Origin: Candidatus Tectimicrobiota bacterium
GTDB taxonomy: Bacteria > JACPUC01
Direction: 5' to 3'
DNA length: 64,000 nucleotides
Assembly (NCBI GenBank): GCA_016192455.1
Contig: JACPUC010000006.1
Coordinates: 1 to 64,000 of the forward strand
Below are positions 35,797-48,733 of this stretch, one piece after another. Under the pieces are notes generated by a model. That model searched no databases and was not told the origin of the DNA. It worked only from the letters and a program-made list of their open reading frames with translations. Each line of letters starts with the position of its first letter. Within the stretch, counting starts at the first letter, position 1. Made by a program: the position numbers and the translations under genes.

Positions 35797-36969
35797 ATGC
35801 ACAGAGAGGCGCGGAAAGAAACCGGGTTAACGTTCTACCGCAGGGATCGCGCCTATCCAGGCTATACACTCTATGCACCGCTGGTAGGCCAGGGCGACGT
35901 CTACCTCATTGACATGCTTGGCAACATCGTCAAGCGCTGGAAGCTGTCCGAACCACCTGGCAACTATGGGTTCCTGCTCCGAAACGGCAACCTCCTCTAT
36001 TCCGGCCGCACGCCGACTGGACAGGTTCTCCTTGGCGGCAAAGGGGGTGTTCTCTACGAAGTCAATTGGCAGGGTGACATTGTCTGGGACTACCGCAATG
36101 ATCTCATGCACCACGATTTCGACCGCCTGCCCAATGGCAATACCATGGTGCTCGTTTGGGAATCCGTGCCGGCAGAGCTGTACGAAAGCATCAAAGGAGG
36201 CGTCCCGGGCACCGAGCAGAATGGTGGTATCTGGGGTGATGCAATCCTTGAGGTTACGCCCGCGGGACGCGTGGTCTGGGAGTGGCACGGATATGAGCAC
36301 CTGGATGGCGCCGAAGACAGCATCTGTCCACTCTGTCCGCGAAACCAATGGACCCATGCCAATGCCATCGAGTATGTGGAGTTGCCCGGCGGTAAACCAG
36401 CGATCTTGATCAGTTTCCGTTTCCAGAACACCCTTGCCCTGATCGACCGGAGTACCGGCGACTGGATCTGGAAGTGGGGACGCGATGATCTCGGCCACCA
36501 GCACGATCCGACGATGCTCGACAGTGGCAATATCTTGGTGTTCGATAATGGTCTGCACTACCTGGTCAACAAGAAACATATGCAGCGGCAGATCCTGGCG
36601 CGAGGTACGCCGCGCTCGCGCCTTGTGGAGGTGAATCCTACAACGAACGACATCTGTTGGGAGTATATGGGTAACCCACGTTATTCATTCTTAAGTGCCT
36701 TCCTTAGTGGAGCTCAACGCCTACCGAACGGCAACACGTTGGCCTGCGAGGGCATCACGGGTCGATTCTTTGAAGTGTCCCAGGATGGTGAGGTGGTGTG
36801 GGAATACATCGTCCCATTCTACGGCGATTTTCGTGACTTCAAAAACGTGAATATGTGCTTTCGGTGCTATCGTTACGGTGCGGACTTTCCTGGCTTCTTG
36901 GGAAAAGATCTGGATGCAGAGAGCTACAAGTGGTTAAATCACATCGTTCGAACTACTGCTGTTAGCTAA
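35797..36969 (+). CDS. Arylsulfotransferase (ASST)-like beta-propeller protein, 390 aa
   Basis: A repeat protein of the arylsulfotransferase group. It shows repeated strands with Trp and Asn-Gly-Asn turns (LLRNGNLLYSG, RLPNGNTMVL, RLPNGNTLAC). His residues matching the ASST active site occur in HHDFDRLPNGN, WTHANAIEY and GHQHDPTM. True ASST is periplasmic, but no signal peptide is visible here. Base composition is noticeably lower in G+C than the neighbours, and codons ending in A/T are common, which hints at transfer. It starts 66 bases after the reductase. Whether it transfers sulfate or only shares the fold cannot be told. Confidence 0.72.
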   Translation: MHREARKETGLTFYRRDRAYPGYTLYAPLVGQGDVYLIDMLGNIVKRWKLSEPPGNYGFLLRNGNLLYSGRTPTGQVLLGGKGGVLYEVNWQGDIVWDYRNDLMHHDFDRLPNGNTMVLVWESVPAELYESIKGGVPGTEQNGGIWGDAILEVTPAGRVVWEWHGYEHLDGAEDSICPLCPRNQWTHANAIEYVELPGGKPAILISFRFQNTLALIDRSTGDWIWKWGRDDLGHQHDPTMLDSGNILVFDNGLHYLVNKKHMQRQILARGTPRSRLVEVNPTTNDICWEYMGNPRYSFLSAFLSGAQRLPNGNTLACEGITGRFFEVSQDGEVVWEYIVPFYGDFRDFKNVNMCFRCYRYGADFPGFLGKDLDAESYKWLNHIVRTTAVS

Positions 36970-37749
36970 AAAGTGTCCAAGGGCCCAACTTTTGCCGCCA
37001 ATCCAGTGTCCGAGCAATTACCACCTCTTCATGCAAGGCCGAGAGGTAACGCGCATTGGTGGCAACGTGCTTGCCGGGGTGGTCGAAGCCAAAACGGTGG
37101 GCCTCCGTCCGTAACCCGGCTTTTCCAGCCGGGGGTGCTGCGGCGCCACGCCCTCAGCCGGCGGAGCGCCCAGCTCATCGGCGTGCAGCCCAGGCAGCGC
37201 GAGGGGAGAGAGGTATTCCAGGCCGCTCTGCGCGACAGCTTCCACCTGCCGCAGCGCCTTGAGCATTCTCTCGGAGAGCGCAACTGGAAGATGCCCAAGC
37301 GCGGGGCTGCCTCGACTCCCGCAACAGCTCGATCCTGGCGCACCGGCTGCGGCCGTGCGCGGCGGCGGAGTACGAGCATCTGCGCGGCGAGGTCTGGAAG
37401 CTGGCGCGCGTCGTCATCCCCGACGCGCCTGAGCGCGCGCGGTCCTTGCAGTTTCCCTGGCTGGCGGGAGGATGCGGAGGCAGTGAAGGGGTATGATGTT
37501 GCAAACCCGACGGTTCATGCCCGAAGGTGGAAACGATGGGAGCATGCCGTTAACGTTGGCGGCTACGTGACAAGCCAGGAGAACAGACGGTTGCGCTCGA
37601 GCGGCTGACTTACTTGGCTACTGACCGTCTTGTTCGAATATCGAGAGTTGAACCTCTTTTGGTGAAGTTGCTGGCTCATAGCAAAGGGGCTTTTTGGTCA
37701 CGTCTCTGGCTGGTACGAATTAGCAATCTCCTAGAAGTGATTCAGCGTT
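36970..37749. other. Decayed convergent region
   Basis: No intact gene. It includes a hairpin CCCGGCT (37115-37121) with AGCCGGG (37127-37133), the possible CARF-type fragment at 37200-37490, and a lower-GC part from 37600 to 37740 with an open but start-less frame (LTYLATDRLVRISRVEPLL) that I cannot assign. Confidence 0.4.
37200..37490 (+). pseudogene. Possible remnant of a CRISPR-associated CARF-type protein (TIGR02710-like)
   Basis: One frame reads FHLPQRLEHSLGERNWK; another then reads DSRNSSILAHRLRPCAAAEY and EVWKLARVVIPDAPERARSL. The RNxSILAH stretch recalls the C-terminal HEPN-like part of TIGR02710-type proteins. It is short, frame-shifted and without a start. This assignment is weak. 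Confidence 0.25.
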
Positions 37750-38424
37750 CTACTCCTCCTCCTCAAACCCATGATCTTTGAACTTCAGCGTGCGGCAGTT
37801 TTCGGTGACGGTGCGGACGATGTGGTCTGGTGCGCCATTGGGCAGCTTTGCCTGGATTTCGAGGGTAACCTCGACCTCGGCGCCAACGAGGCCGGCAAGG
37901 TGCTGGATCACCTCCTCGGCAATCTTCCCGGCGTCGCGCTTGCTTTCCCGCCGCGCCTGTTCCTCGAAGCGAATGCGCAGCAGCTCCTGCTTCTGCCGCT
38001 CGATCTCAGCCGCCTCCGGCGCGGCAATGGCGCTGAGCAGCCGCTGCATGCTGTCGAAGGCGCGGTAGGCGTCGTCGGTGTTGAAGCTCTGTTGGTGCGC
38101 CCACTGGTTGCGCACCTCGCGCAGCTCGCTCACCAGGCTGCGTTCGGCGTGGCCCAGGGTTTTCTTGAAGACAAGGTTCCACTCGTTCCAGAGTACGGCG
38201 AGGAGGATCTGCGTGTCTGAAGGGAGCGCGGGCGTCTCGCCCGCACGGGAACCGGCGGCCCCTCTCCCCTTCGCCTGCGGATGATCCGATGGGAAGCTCG
38301 CCAGCGCCGACTCACGCCACTGCTCCCCATGGGCCGCCTGCATCTCCCGCTCGATGAAGGGAATGAGGCCGCGGTTCAACAGCTCCAGGGCCTTGCCGAT
38401 GCGCTCGTGGTTGCTTGCCGCCAC
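37750..38424 (-). CDS. Swt1-type HEPN protein, probably an internally deleted DUF499-type protein, 224 aa
   Basis: Residues 1-140 are a HEPN domain of the Swt1 type: HERIGKALELLNRGLIPFIE at the start and GHAERSLVSELREVRNQWAH, the R-x4-6-H-like RNase motif being RNQWAH. From about residue 155 the sequence switches to VEVTLEIQAKLPNGAPDHIV and RTVTENCRTLKF, which I associate with the far C-terminus of DUF499 ATPases. In relatives a large ATPase of several hundred residues lies between, so a big in-frame deletion is likely. A REP palindrome (38223-38244) is translated within the HEPN domain as AGETPALP. It lies downstream of the DUF1156 chimera on the same strand. Confidence 0.65.
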   Translation of the reverse strand: MAASNHERIGKALELLNRGLIPFIEREMQAAHGEQWRESALASFPSDHPQAKGRGAAGSRAGETPALPSDTQILLAVLWNEWNLVFKKTLGHAERSLVSELREVRNQWAHQQSFNTDDAYRAFDSMQRLLSAIAAPEAAEIERQKQELLRIRFEEQARRESKRDAGKIAEEVIQHLAGLVGAEVEVTLEIQAKLPNGAPDHIVRTVTENCRTLKFKDHGFEEEE

Positions 38425-38462
38425 GGCTTAATCCTCCGGATTGAGAAGGTATGGCTCGTCGT

Positions 38463-38529
38463 GCGGGCGGGACGCCCGCGCTCCACCCTCTCCTTGTGAC
38501 GCACGCCGGAGCGCGGGCATCTTGCCCGC
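38463..38529. repeat. REP inverted pair (BIME-like) 1
   Basis: A forward REP at 38463-38484 and a reverse one at 38508-38529, the second with the variant centre GCATCTTGCC. The 67-base arrangement is repeated at 38608-38673. Confidence 0.75.
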
Positions 38530-38607
38530 AGGGGAGACCATGGAGACCACCATGCGCCGTGATTCCCCCTCGGTCGTGGCGCGGGCGGGCGCGGTGCGCT
38601 TTCCCTT

Positions 38608-38673
38608 GCGGGCGGGACGCCCGCGCTCCCAGCTTTTGTGTGACGCACGCCGGAGCGCGGGCATCTTGCCCGC
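38608..38673. repeat. REP inverted pair (BIME-like) 2
   Basis: Same order and linker end as pair 1: forward REP 38608-38629, then TGACGCACGCC, then the reverse variant 38652-38673. Confidence 0.75.
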
Positions 38674-38701
38674 TTCATTCGCGTCTACGTCGCGGCTCGG
38701 C

Positions 38702-42853
<4,152 letters not shown>

Positions 42854-43470
42854 AAGGATTTGCTCCTCTGGTCTTTTGGATCGGCGGAGAGATATCAAGC
42901 ATCATGTATGGTTGAGGGCATAGAATAACTAATTCGTAGGTGAAATGAAATGAAGCGGGATTGTTCAGGGGGGTGTCAATCTTGTTGCGGAAGGGGGCCA
43001 GCACAGGGAGCGGCTGTTCTTCAGGATCCGGGAAGCGGATGCGCCAGCGGCCTAAGCCTGCGACGCGGAGGAGCTTGGGAAGAATGATCGGTTGGGATTA
43101 GGGAAGGTTGCCGTAGAACCCAGCCTTGGTCCGATTGAACTCGGCGAATTTTGTTTCCTGGATGCTTTCTGGGTAGCTTGCCTGGAACCTTATCTTGTGG
43201 AAATGTTTGAGCTCCAGGCGTGTGATGAAAGCTTTGAAACTGCGACCTCTGAGGGAGATGGCGGAGCAGGAGCGATAGGGATAGAGGGTTGGAATCTCTG
43301 GGCCTTGCGTGGCGGATACCGTGGGGGCAAACCAACTTTGTGTGGCCGCGAAATTCGTGAGGTAAAAGCATGGGTAGAAAAGGCCGATCGCCAAAGACAA
43401 CGACCCTGAAACTGGTCGACCGGCAACCCCGGCCATCGGCCCCTCTCAAAGGATGAGCCGCGGACCGAGG
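42854..43470. other. Intergenic region of lower G+C
   Basis: No gene accepted. From about 43090 to 43380 the G+C is lower than around it and both strands have open frames of about 100 codons that match nothing I know. Confidence 0.4.
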
Positions 43471-43960
43471 TGACGGCCCCGAGCTACCCACACTGCCTCT
43501 CTCCCGCAGCCAAGGCCGAGTGGCGGTGCATCATGCCGGAGCTGGCAAAGCTGTGGCTGGGGACGAAGCTCGACCGTGCTGCTCTCGCCGCCTACTGCCA
43601 GAGCTACGCCACCTGGCGGCGCAGACCTTCGTCAACAAGAAGGGTATGACCTACGAGCTGCGCGACCGGAACGGCAACCTGCGCTTGGTCCGGCTACGGC
43701 CAGAGGTGGAGATTGCTCGCCAGGCGATGCTCGCCATGAATCGGATCGTCCTGGAGTTCGGTATGACACCGGCCAGCCGCAGCCGCGTCAAGAGTGCAGC
43801 CGTGGACCCACAGGCGGCGAAGACGGCCCGGCAGCGCACGTTCCTGTTCGGCGTCAAGGACGGCCTGCCTGCCGGTAGGCACGGCAAGCGCCGCGCCCCT
43901 CCTCCTAAGCGCCTGGCCTGCCTCCGCGAGGCTGGCGCCCCTGGAGTGACCCGCGGCTAG
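43471..43960 (+). pseudogene. Frameshifted phage terminase small subunit (P27 family)
   Basis: The first frame from 43471 reads YPHCLSPAAKAEWRCIMPEL and LDRAALAAYCQSYATWRR, the helix-turn-helix start of P27 small terminases. Near 43612-43625 the frame shifts and continues as FVNKKGMTYELRDRNGNLRL, then RPEVEIARQAMLAMNRIVLE and FGMTPASRSRVK, the conserved C-terminal part. The tail contains a translated short palindrome (PAGRHGK). No other phage gene is visible nearby. It is a prophage remnant 160 bases from tRNA-Gly. Confidence 0.75.
43866..43881. repeat. Short palindrome related to those in the IS256 remnant
   Basis: TGCCTGCCGGTAGGCA, an almost perfect palindrome with one G-T pair, inside the terminase remnant. 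Its flanks CC and CGG extend the resemblance to the units at 26847-27433. Confidence 0.5.
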
Positions 43961-43976
43961 AAGCCTCCTTCCCGAA

Positions 43977-44009
43977 GACAAAAGCCCCTCCCAGGTACAG
44001 GAGGGGCTT
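43977..44009 (-). terminator. Rho-independent terminator of tRNA-Gly
   Basis: On the minus strand a 10-bp stem AAGCCCCTCC (complement of 44000-44009) with GGAGGGGCTT (complement of 43982-43991) and an eight-base loop is followed by TTTTGTCTT. It lies about 115 bases after the tRNA 3-prime end and before the terminase remnant on the other strand. Confidence 0.65.
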
Positions 44010-44122
44010 GTCGTGGGGCGCGGAGAGGCCGCGAAGTTCTTCCCCCTTCCCGCCAAGGTGGTTCCTCTGCGGTTCCTTGCCGAACCTTTGAGAATCCTAC
44101 TTGCTGGAGGTTATTGAAATTC

Positions 44123-44197
44123 TGGAGCGGGAAACGGGATTTGAACCCGCGACCCTCGCCTTGGCAAGGCGATGCTCTACCACTGAGCTATTCCCGC
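44123..44197 (-). tRNA. tRNA-Gly (anticodon GCC)
   Basis: The minus strand gives a full cloverleaf: acceptor GCGGGAA with TTCCCGC, D arm AGCTCAGTGGTAGAGC, anticodon loop TTGCCAA with GCC (44163-44165), and T arm GCGGGTTCGAATCCCGT. The discriminator is T, as usual for Gly, and CCA is encoded (44123-44125). A phage remnant next to it suggests the tRNA may have served as an integration site, but I found no duplicated 3-prime end. Confidence 0.96.
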
Positions 44198-44490
44198 TCC
44201 GTACTTGCGCGGCGTCGATGTTCGTGGAAGACCAGGAAGAACTGCATGATCCAAGGGGACGCCCAGAGGGGACGCGAGGAGATCAACCGGCTTCCGATCG
44301 ATGGGGACATTCGTTCCAAACGCAAGCATTCCCTATAGCATTCCAGTCGCTGGCTGTCAAGGGCGGCGGACGCGGGGGATGGGGCTTGCAGCCGCAGGCC
44401 GCTGGGTCTGGCGGAAGGCCGAGCACGGCGTCGGCGCGGAAGGGGTGGCAGCCGCCCTGCGCAGCGCCTGCGGGGGCAGCCGCGATGGTC

Positions 44491-46812
44491 CTACGGGCTG
44501 AAGGTGAAGGGCGCCTCGGCGAGGCTCACGATCTCCACCTGGGGGGAGAGGACGTCGGCGCCTACGGCCACGATCCCAGCAACGAGACGGTAGCCGCCCG
44601 CCGGCTCCTCGCCGGAGAAGGTGTGCGCGAAGAGCAGCTCGGAGCCTATCTGGAGGCCGCGGTCGGCCTGGAAGGGGAGCAGGTCGAGGAGAACACCGCC
44701 CGCTGGCCGCAGGGCGCGCAGCTCGCCATTGGGAAGCTGGACGACGAGGTAGAGATCGAACCGGCCGGCGTCGCCCGCCAGGGTGTGGAGGGTGAGGAGG
44801 AGATCATCGCCGCTGCGGAAGCTGCTCCGGTTCAGGGTGGCGCGGAGTTGCGGCGCGCCCGTTGCCGGCTCAGCGCCTGGCGGGGGGGCGGGCAGGAGCT
44901 GGGGATTGACGACGAGGCCGCCGCCGCCCACCACGAGGACGCTCCTTCGGAAGGCGAGGAAGCCGTCAGCGACGACGAGAATCTCGTGCTCGCCCGCAGG
45001 CGCCTCGGCAAGCAGGAAGTTGCCGTCCGGATTGCTGCGGACGCGCAGCGTCCCCAGGGCGACACTCGCCTGGGTGACCGGCTCCCCCGTGACCAGGTTG
45101 GTGATCCGGCCGGCGAGGGAACCGAGCACGGGAACGAGAGAGACGCTGACCTCAACGGGCAGCAGGGTGTTGATCGGCTCCTGCTTGGCTGCGAAGCCGG
45201 GTGCGCTGACCTCGAGGCTGCCGGCGCCGCGTGGCCCTTCGAGGAAGAAGAAGTTGCCCTCCTGGTCGGTCGTCGCGCGCAAGCCGCCTAGACGAACGAG
45301 GACATTCGGCAGCGGCAGGCCGCTGGCGGCCGAGACCACCCGACCCTGGACGAGCGGCGGCGCCTCGCTGATGGCGAGGTCGTAGTTGTAGCCGCCGCCG
45401 AAACGTCCTCCCTGCGCCGCTGACGGCAGCCACTGGCGAACTTGTGCGAAGTAGTCGCCGCTGCGCGCCGCCCGAAAGGTGATGCGTGAGGCAAGCTGGC
45501 CGCGCGCCGTATCGAGGTCATCGGCACGCGCATCGTTGTGCTGCACGGCCAGCCGCTGCTCGTCGAAGAGCTCCATGATGGTATCGGCGAAGGGGCCGAG
45601 GCGGGAGGTCTCGATGGTGTAGGCGGTGCCGGCGCGCCCGCTGAACCGTACCGTATCCACGTCGCCCTCGGTGGAGAAGTTATGGGTGCGGGCGACACCG
45701 TTGGTGGGGACCTCGCGGGCCTGCTCGAAGGTGTTGTCGGGCTCGAAGGCATCGGGATCGGTGCCCGCGGTGACGCTGAAATTGATGCCGGTTACCAGGC
45801 GCCCTGTTTGAACGCCGATGACCAGTCCTTCCGCCGGAACGGGGGTGCTGGGATAGGTCACCGCCAGGAGGTTCTGATCCGCGCCGGCGAAGTAGCCCGT
45901 CAACGTGGCGCGGTCGACGGCGTTCAGGCGCAGGCGGTAGGAGCCGGGTTGCAGCCCGGCGATCTCGTAGTCTCCCGACGGGAAGGTGATGCCGGCCACC
46001 TCGCCAGGGCCGCCCTCCTGCGGGCGCACGGGAACGGCCGTGATGTAGGCGCCGAAGACCGGCAGGCCATTTTTGCTGACGCGCCCCAAAATGCGGCCGG
46101 TGCTGGCGCCGAAGCCGGCCGCGGGGTAGATGGTGGAGACTCCCGCCCGGTCGTCAGCCTCCAGGCTGCGGCTCTGCAGATCGCCGGCGAAGGTGGAGGG
46201 GTGCATGGTGGCGCCGGCGACGAAGGTGTGGTCGAGCTGCAGCAGGTGGCCGATCTCGTGCGTGACGATGTGCTGCACATCGGCGCGCCCCGCCTCGCCG
46301 CGCGTGCTCCACTGAAAATCGGCGCCGTTCAGCTCGATCTCGGTTCCCATCACCTCGCCGTCGGAACGAAAGGTGGAGGTGGTGAGGGCGAAGACGCCGG
46401 GGCCGAGGGCCGAGTTCTCTCCCTGCTCGCGCCAGACGACGAGGTTGGTCTGGCCGCCGAAGGTACGGGTACGGGGTGTCAGGCCGTCATCGAGGAACGC
46501 CACCGTCGCCGAGGCCACCCCTTGCCAGGTGGCGAAGGCTTGACGGATGGCCTCGAATTCGGAGCCGTCGTCAATATCCTCGGAGCCGCGCTCGTTGATG
46601 ACAAAGGTAATGCGGCCGTCGCGCACCGCGCCGCTGGTGGGCGTGCTCGGCGGCAGACTCCAGTGCAGCGCCTGGCCGTTGGGGCTGTGGCTCTGGATGT
46701 AGGCGTGGGCCGTCCGCCGCGGGAGGCCGCTCGGCAGGCTCAAGAGGCTGAGCTCGAGAAGCAGCACGACAACCAGGAGACGAGGGCCATGGGGCGTGGG
46801 TGCTGGGCTCAT
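44491..46812 (-). CDS. Secreted matrixin-type metalloprotease with carboxypeptidase-regulatory-like domains, 773 aa
   Basis: A signal peptide (LLVVVLLLELSLLSL, cleavage near AHA) leads to a metzincin domain. The zinc motif HEIGHLLQLDH has His185, Glu186, His189 and His195, and the Met-turn is ATMHP at about 201-205. Then come a carboxypeptidase-regulatory-like domain (ILGRVSKNGLPVFGAYITAV), a PPC-type domain from about 355 (DPDAFEPDNTFEQARE), and two more regulatory-like repeats starting VQGRVVSAASGLPLPNVLVR and LAGRITNLVTGEPVTQASVA. Such beta domains often mediate binding outside the cell. No strong ribosome site; the start is the signal-peptide Met. It lies downstream of the PpiC gene and may be helped by that chaperone, which is only inferred. 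Confidence 0.88.
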   Translation of the reverse strand: MSPAPTPHGPRLLVVVLLLELSLLSLPSGLPRRTAHAYIQSHSPNGQALHWSLPPSTPTSGAVRDGRITFVINERGSEDIDDGSEFEAIRQAFATWQGVASATVAFLDDGLTPRTRTFGGQTNLVVWREQGENSALGPGVFALTTSTFRSDGEVMGTEIELNGADFQWSTRGEAGRADVQHIVTHEIGHLLQLDHTFVAGATMHPSTFAGDLQSRSLEADDRAGVSTIYPAAGFGASTGRILGRVSKNGLPVFGAYITAVPVRPQEGGPGEVAGITFPSGDYEIAGLQPGSYRLRLNAVDRATLTGYFAGADQNLLAVTYPSTPVPAEGLVIGVQTGRLVTGINFSVTAGTDPDAFEPDNTFEQAREVPTNGVARTHNFSTEGDVDTVRFSGRAGTAYTIETSRLGPFADTIMELFDEQRLAVQHNDARADDLDTARGQLASRITFRAARSGDYFAQVRQWLPSAAQGGRFGGGYNYDLAISEAPPLVQGRVVSAASGLPLPNVLVRLGGLRATTDQEGNFFFLEGPRGAGSLEVSAPGFAAKQEPINTLLPVEVSVSLVPVLGSLAGRITNLVTGEPVTQASVALGTLRVRSNPDGNFLLAEAPAGEHEILVVADGFLAFRRSVLVVGGGGLVVNPQLLPAPPPGAEPATGAPQLRATLNRSSFRSGDDLLLTLHTLAGDAGRFDLYLVVQLPNGELRALRPAGGVLLDLLPFQADRGLQIGSELLFAHTFSGEEPAGGYRLVAGIVAVGADVLSPQVEIVSLAEAPFTFSP

Positions 46813-47164
46813 GGGTGGTGGGATGGACTCTCTGCTGAGGCGAGGCGGGCTGCGCCGAGAGGGCTCGGCTCCCGGCGATCCTCCGCCGGTTCACTCCATG
46901 GCGGGCGGCTCGGCTGGTTCCCCGCTGGCGGCCATGGCATGCGTGGCTGCCTTGCGCGGCGGCCGCGGGATGGGGCCGGCCTGACCTCCCCAGGATGGCG
47001 ACGAGGCGGGCCTCGCCTGCATCCGCCCGCCCCTCATCACGGTACCATTCGCAGGAGACCCCGACCTTCGCGTGCACTCCTACGACAGCACGGCGGCAGA
47101 TGCACGCCTCCCCCGGCGGGGCATCCCCCGTCTCCGTCTTAGGCAAGGCCTTCCCGCGTGCCCC
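46813..47164. other. Gap between PpiC and matrixin genes
   Basis: No gene, promoter or terminator that I can defend. Confidence 0.4.
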
Positions 47165-48265
47165 CTATTCCTTGTCGCTTTGCTCTTTCTCCTTGCGCTC
47201 CTTGGCGCGGCGCAGCGCATCGAGGAAAGGATTTGAAGGCTGGCTGCCGGACTGGCCGTTTCCTCCCCCTTGCGCCGATCCTTTCTTCAGGGCTTCCAAA
47301 AACTTCTTCGCCGCCTCTTCGGGATTCGGCGCGGCGCCCTGCTGAGCGGCCGGTTGCACGCGCTCGGTGAAGATCTTCACCTCGTATTTCTTTTCGAGGG
47401 CGGCTTCCTGCTCCTTGAGGAGATCACGCTCCTTCGAGCGTTGCAGGCGGGTTCGGATACTCTCCTTCACCTCATCAAAGTTCTTGTCCACGGCGGGCCG
47501 CCGCTTCTCCAGTTTGATGATATGGTAGCCGAACTGCGTCTTGACGATGTCGCTCACTTCACCCGGCTTGAGTTTGAAGACCGTCTCCTCGAATTCCGGC
47601 ACCATCTTGCCGCGGCCGAACCACCCCAAGTCGCCCCCCTTGGGTGCCGAGGGGCCGGTGGAGTACTTGCGCGCCAGGTTCACGAAGTCTCCCCCGCGGC
47701 GGACCTCCTGGAGCAGCCGATCGGCCTCCTCGCGGCTTTTCAGGAGGATGTGCCGCGCGCTCACCTGCTCGGGGCTGTGGAACTCGCTGCGGTGCGCGTC
47801 GTAGTACTTCCGCGCCTCGGCCTCATCGACGCTTGCCTGCGCCTGCGTCATCTTGCTGCGATACTCGCGCGCCAGAATCTTCTCGCGAGTGCCGTCGATC
47901 TGCGCCTTCACCTTCGCATCCTTGTGCAGGCCCTGGGCTTCCGCCTCCAGGGCAAAGAGTCGCCACTGCACGAGGCTCTTCAGGATGTTGAGGCGCGCCC
48001 CCTGCGAGGCGTAGCGCTGGCGAATGGCGCTGGGGAACTGGTTGAGGTACGCCTCCAGGTCGTCCTCGGTAATGGGTTGGCCGCCAACCGTCGCCAGGAC
48101 CGTATTGGCGGGCTCTGCTTTCGCGGGCTCCGGCTGCGCAGGCGCCGCCTGCTTCGCGGGGACACGGCCGGCCGGCTTCTTCCCCTGAGCGGACGAGCTG
48201 GGAGGAACGACCAAGCCAAGGAGCATGATGCCTGCCGCGAGACCAACCACAACGCCGTTGCGCAT
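47165..48265 (-). CDS. Periplasmic peptidyl-prolyl isomerase (SurA/PpiC type), 366 aa
   Basis: A signal peptide (VVVGLAAGIMLLGLVVP, cleavage near SSAQG), a Pro/Ala/Lys linker, a SurA-like N-terminal chaperone helix bundle from ITEDDLEAYLNQFP, then a single parvulin domain: VSARHILLKSREEADRLLQE, GGDFVNLARKYSTGPSAPKG, GDLGWFGRGKMVPEFEE and TQFGYHIIKLE. The C-terminal 60 residues are charged and Gln/Gly-rich. It folds outer-membrane or secreted proteins. The ATG has GAGGAGG about seven bases upstream. Only one rotamase domain is present, unlike E. coli SurA with two. Confidence 0.9.
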   Translation of the reverse strand: MRNGVVVGLAAGIMLLGLVVPPSSSAQGKKPAGRVPAKQAAPAQPEPAKAEPANTVLATVGGQPITEDDLEAYLNQFPSAIRQRYASQGARLNILKSLVQWRLFALEAEAQGLHKDAKVKAQIDGTREKILAREYRSKMTQAQASVDEAEARKYYDAHRSEFHSPEQVSARHILLKSREEADRLLQEVRRGGDFVNLARKYSTGPSAPKGGDLGWFGRGKMVPEFEETVFKLKPGEVSDIVKTQFGYHIIKLEKRRPAVDKNFDEVKESIRTRLQRSKERDLLKEQEAALEKKYEVKIFTERVQPAAQQGAAPNPEEAAKKFLEALKKGSAQGGGNGQSGSQPSNPFLDALRRAKERKEKEQSDKE

Positions 48266-48733
48266 GCCGAATCCTCCTCTACCAAGCGCGATTTTGAAAA
48301 CCCTGCTGACCGGTGGCTCAGCCGCCGCCTACCTCGCTGTGGGGCAGCAGCCCCGCACCACGTTTCAGGAATGTTGCCACGCGCGACCGCTTTTGCAGCT
48401 TTTTCAGAGCGGTGGTCCGTGCCGGCGCCACGCTGCGCCGGGCAAGGGTGCGCCGCCTTCTCTCCGTCACACCTCGGCGCTACACCATTTGGAGCGTCCC
48501 GCTGCCAATGGGTTCCAAGAATCAGGGGGAGCGCCACCGCAAGACCCAGGGAGAGTTTCCGGCACAGCATCCCCTGCAAGGAGACGCCGCCTCCTCTGCC
48601 GCCGGCATCCTTGCCGAGGTCGTCAGCCGGCGCACCGAGCGGACCCGCCGCGAGCGGCTGGTTTCCCGCGCGGCGGAGGCAGGCCGGCGCCGCTGGCCTA
48701 GGTTGAGACGCCTCGACGTCGCCTGCGGCGAGG
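48266..48733. other. Intergenic region between queG and the PpiC gene
   Basis: Nothing accepted. Several shadow frames are open, and I found no clear regulatory element. Confidence 0.4.

Larger units (their letters stand above)
38425..38701. other. REP-filled spacer between the methylase chimera and the HEPN gene
   Basis: No gene. About 40 percent of it is REP palindromes arranged as two inverted pairs, 38463-38529 and 38608-38673. Both pairs share the linker end TGACGCACGCC before the second palindrome. Confidence 0.7.

Noticed and set aside
37115-37133. Hairpin as terminator of the arylsulfotransferase-like gene
   Set aside because: A 7-bp stem is present but no T-tract follows and it lies about 145 bases after the stop.
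43092-43436. Open frames of about 100 codons on both strands
   Set aside because: No match to any family I know, no ribosome site; only the lower G+C is notable.
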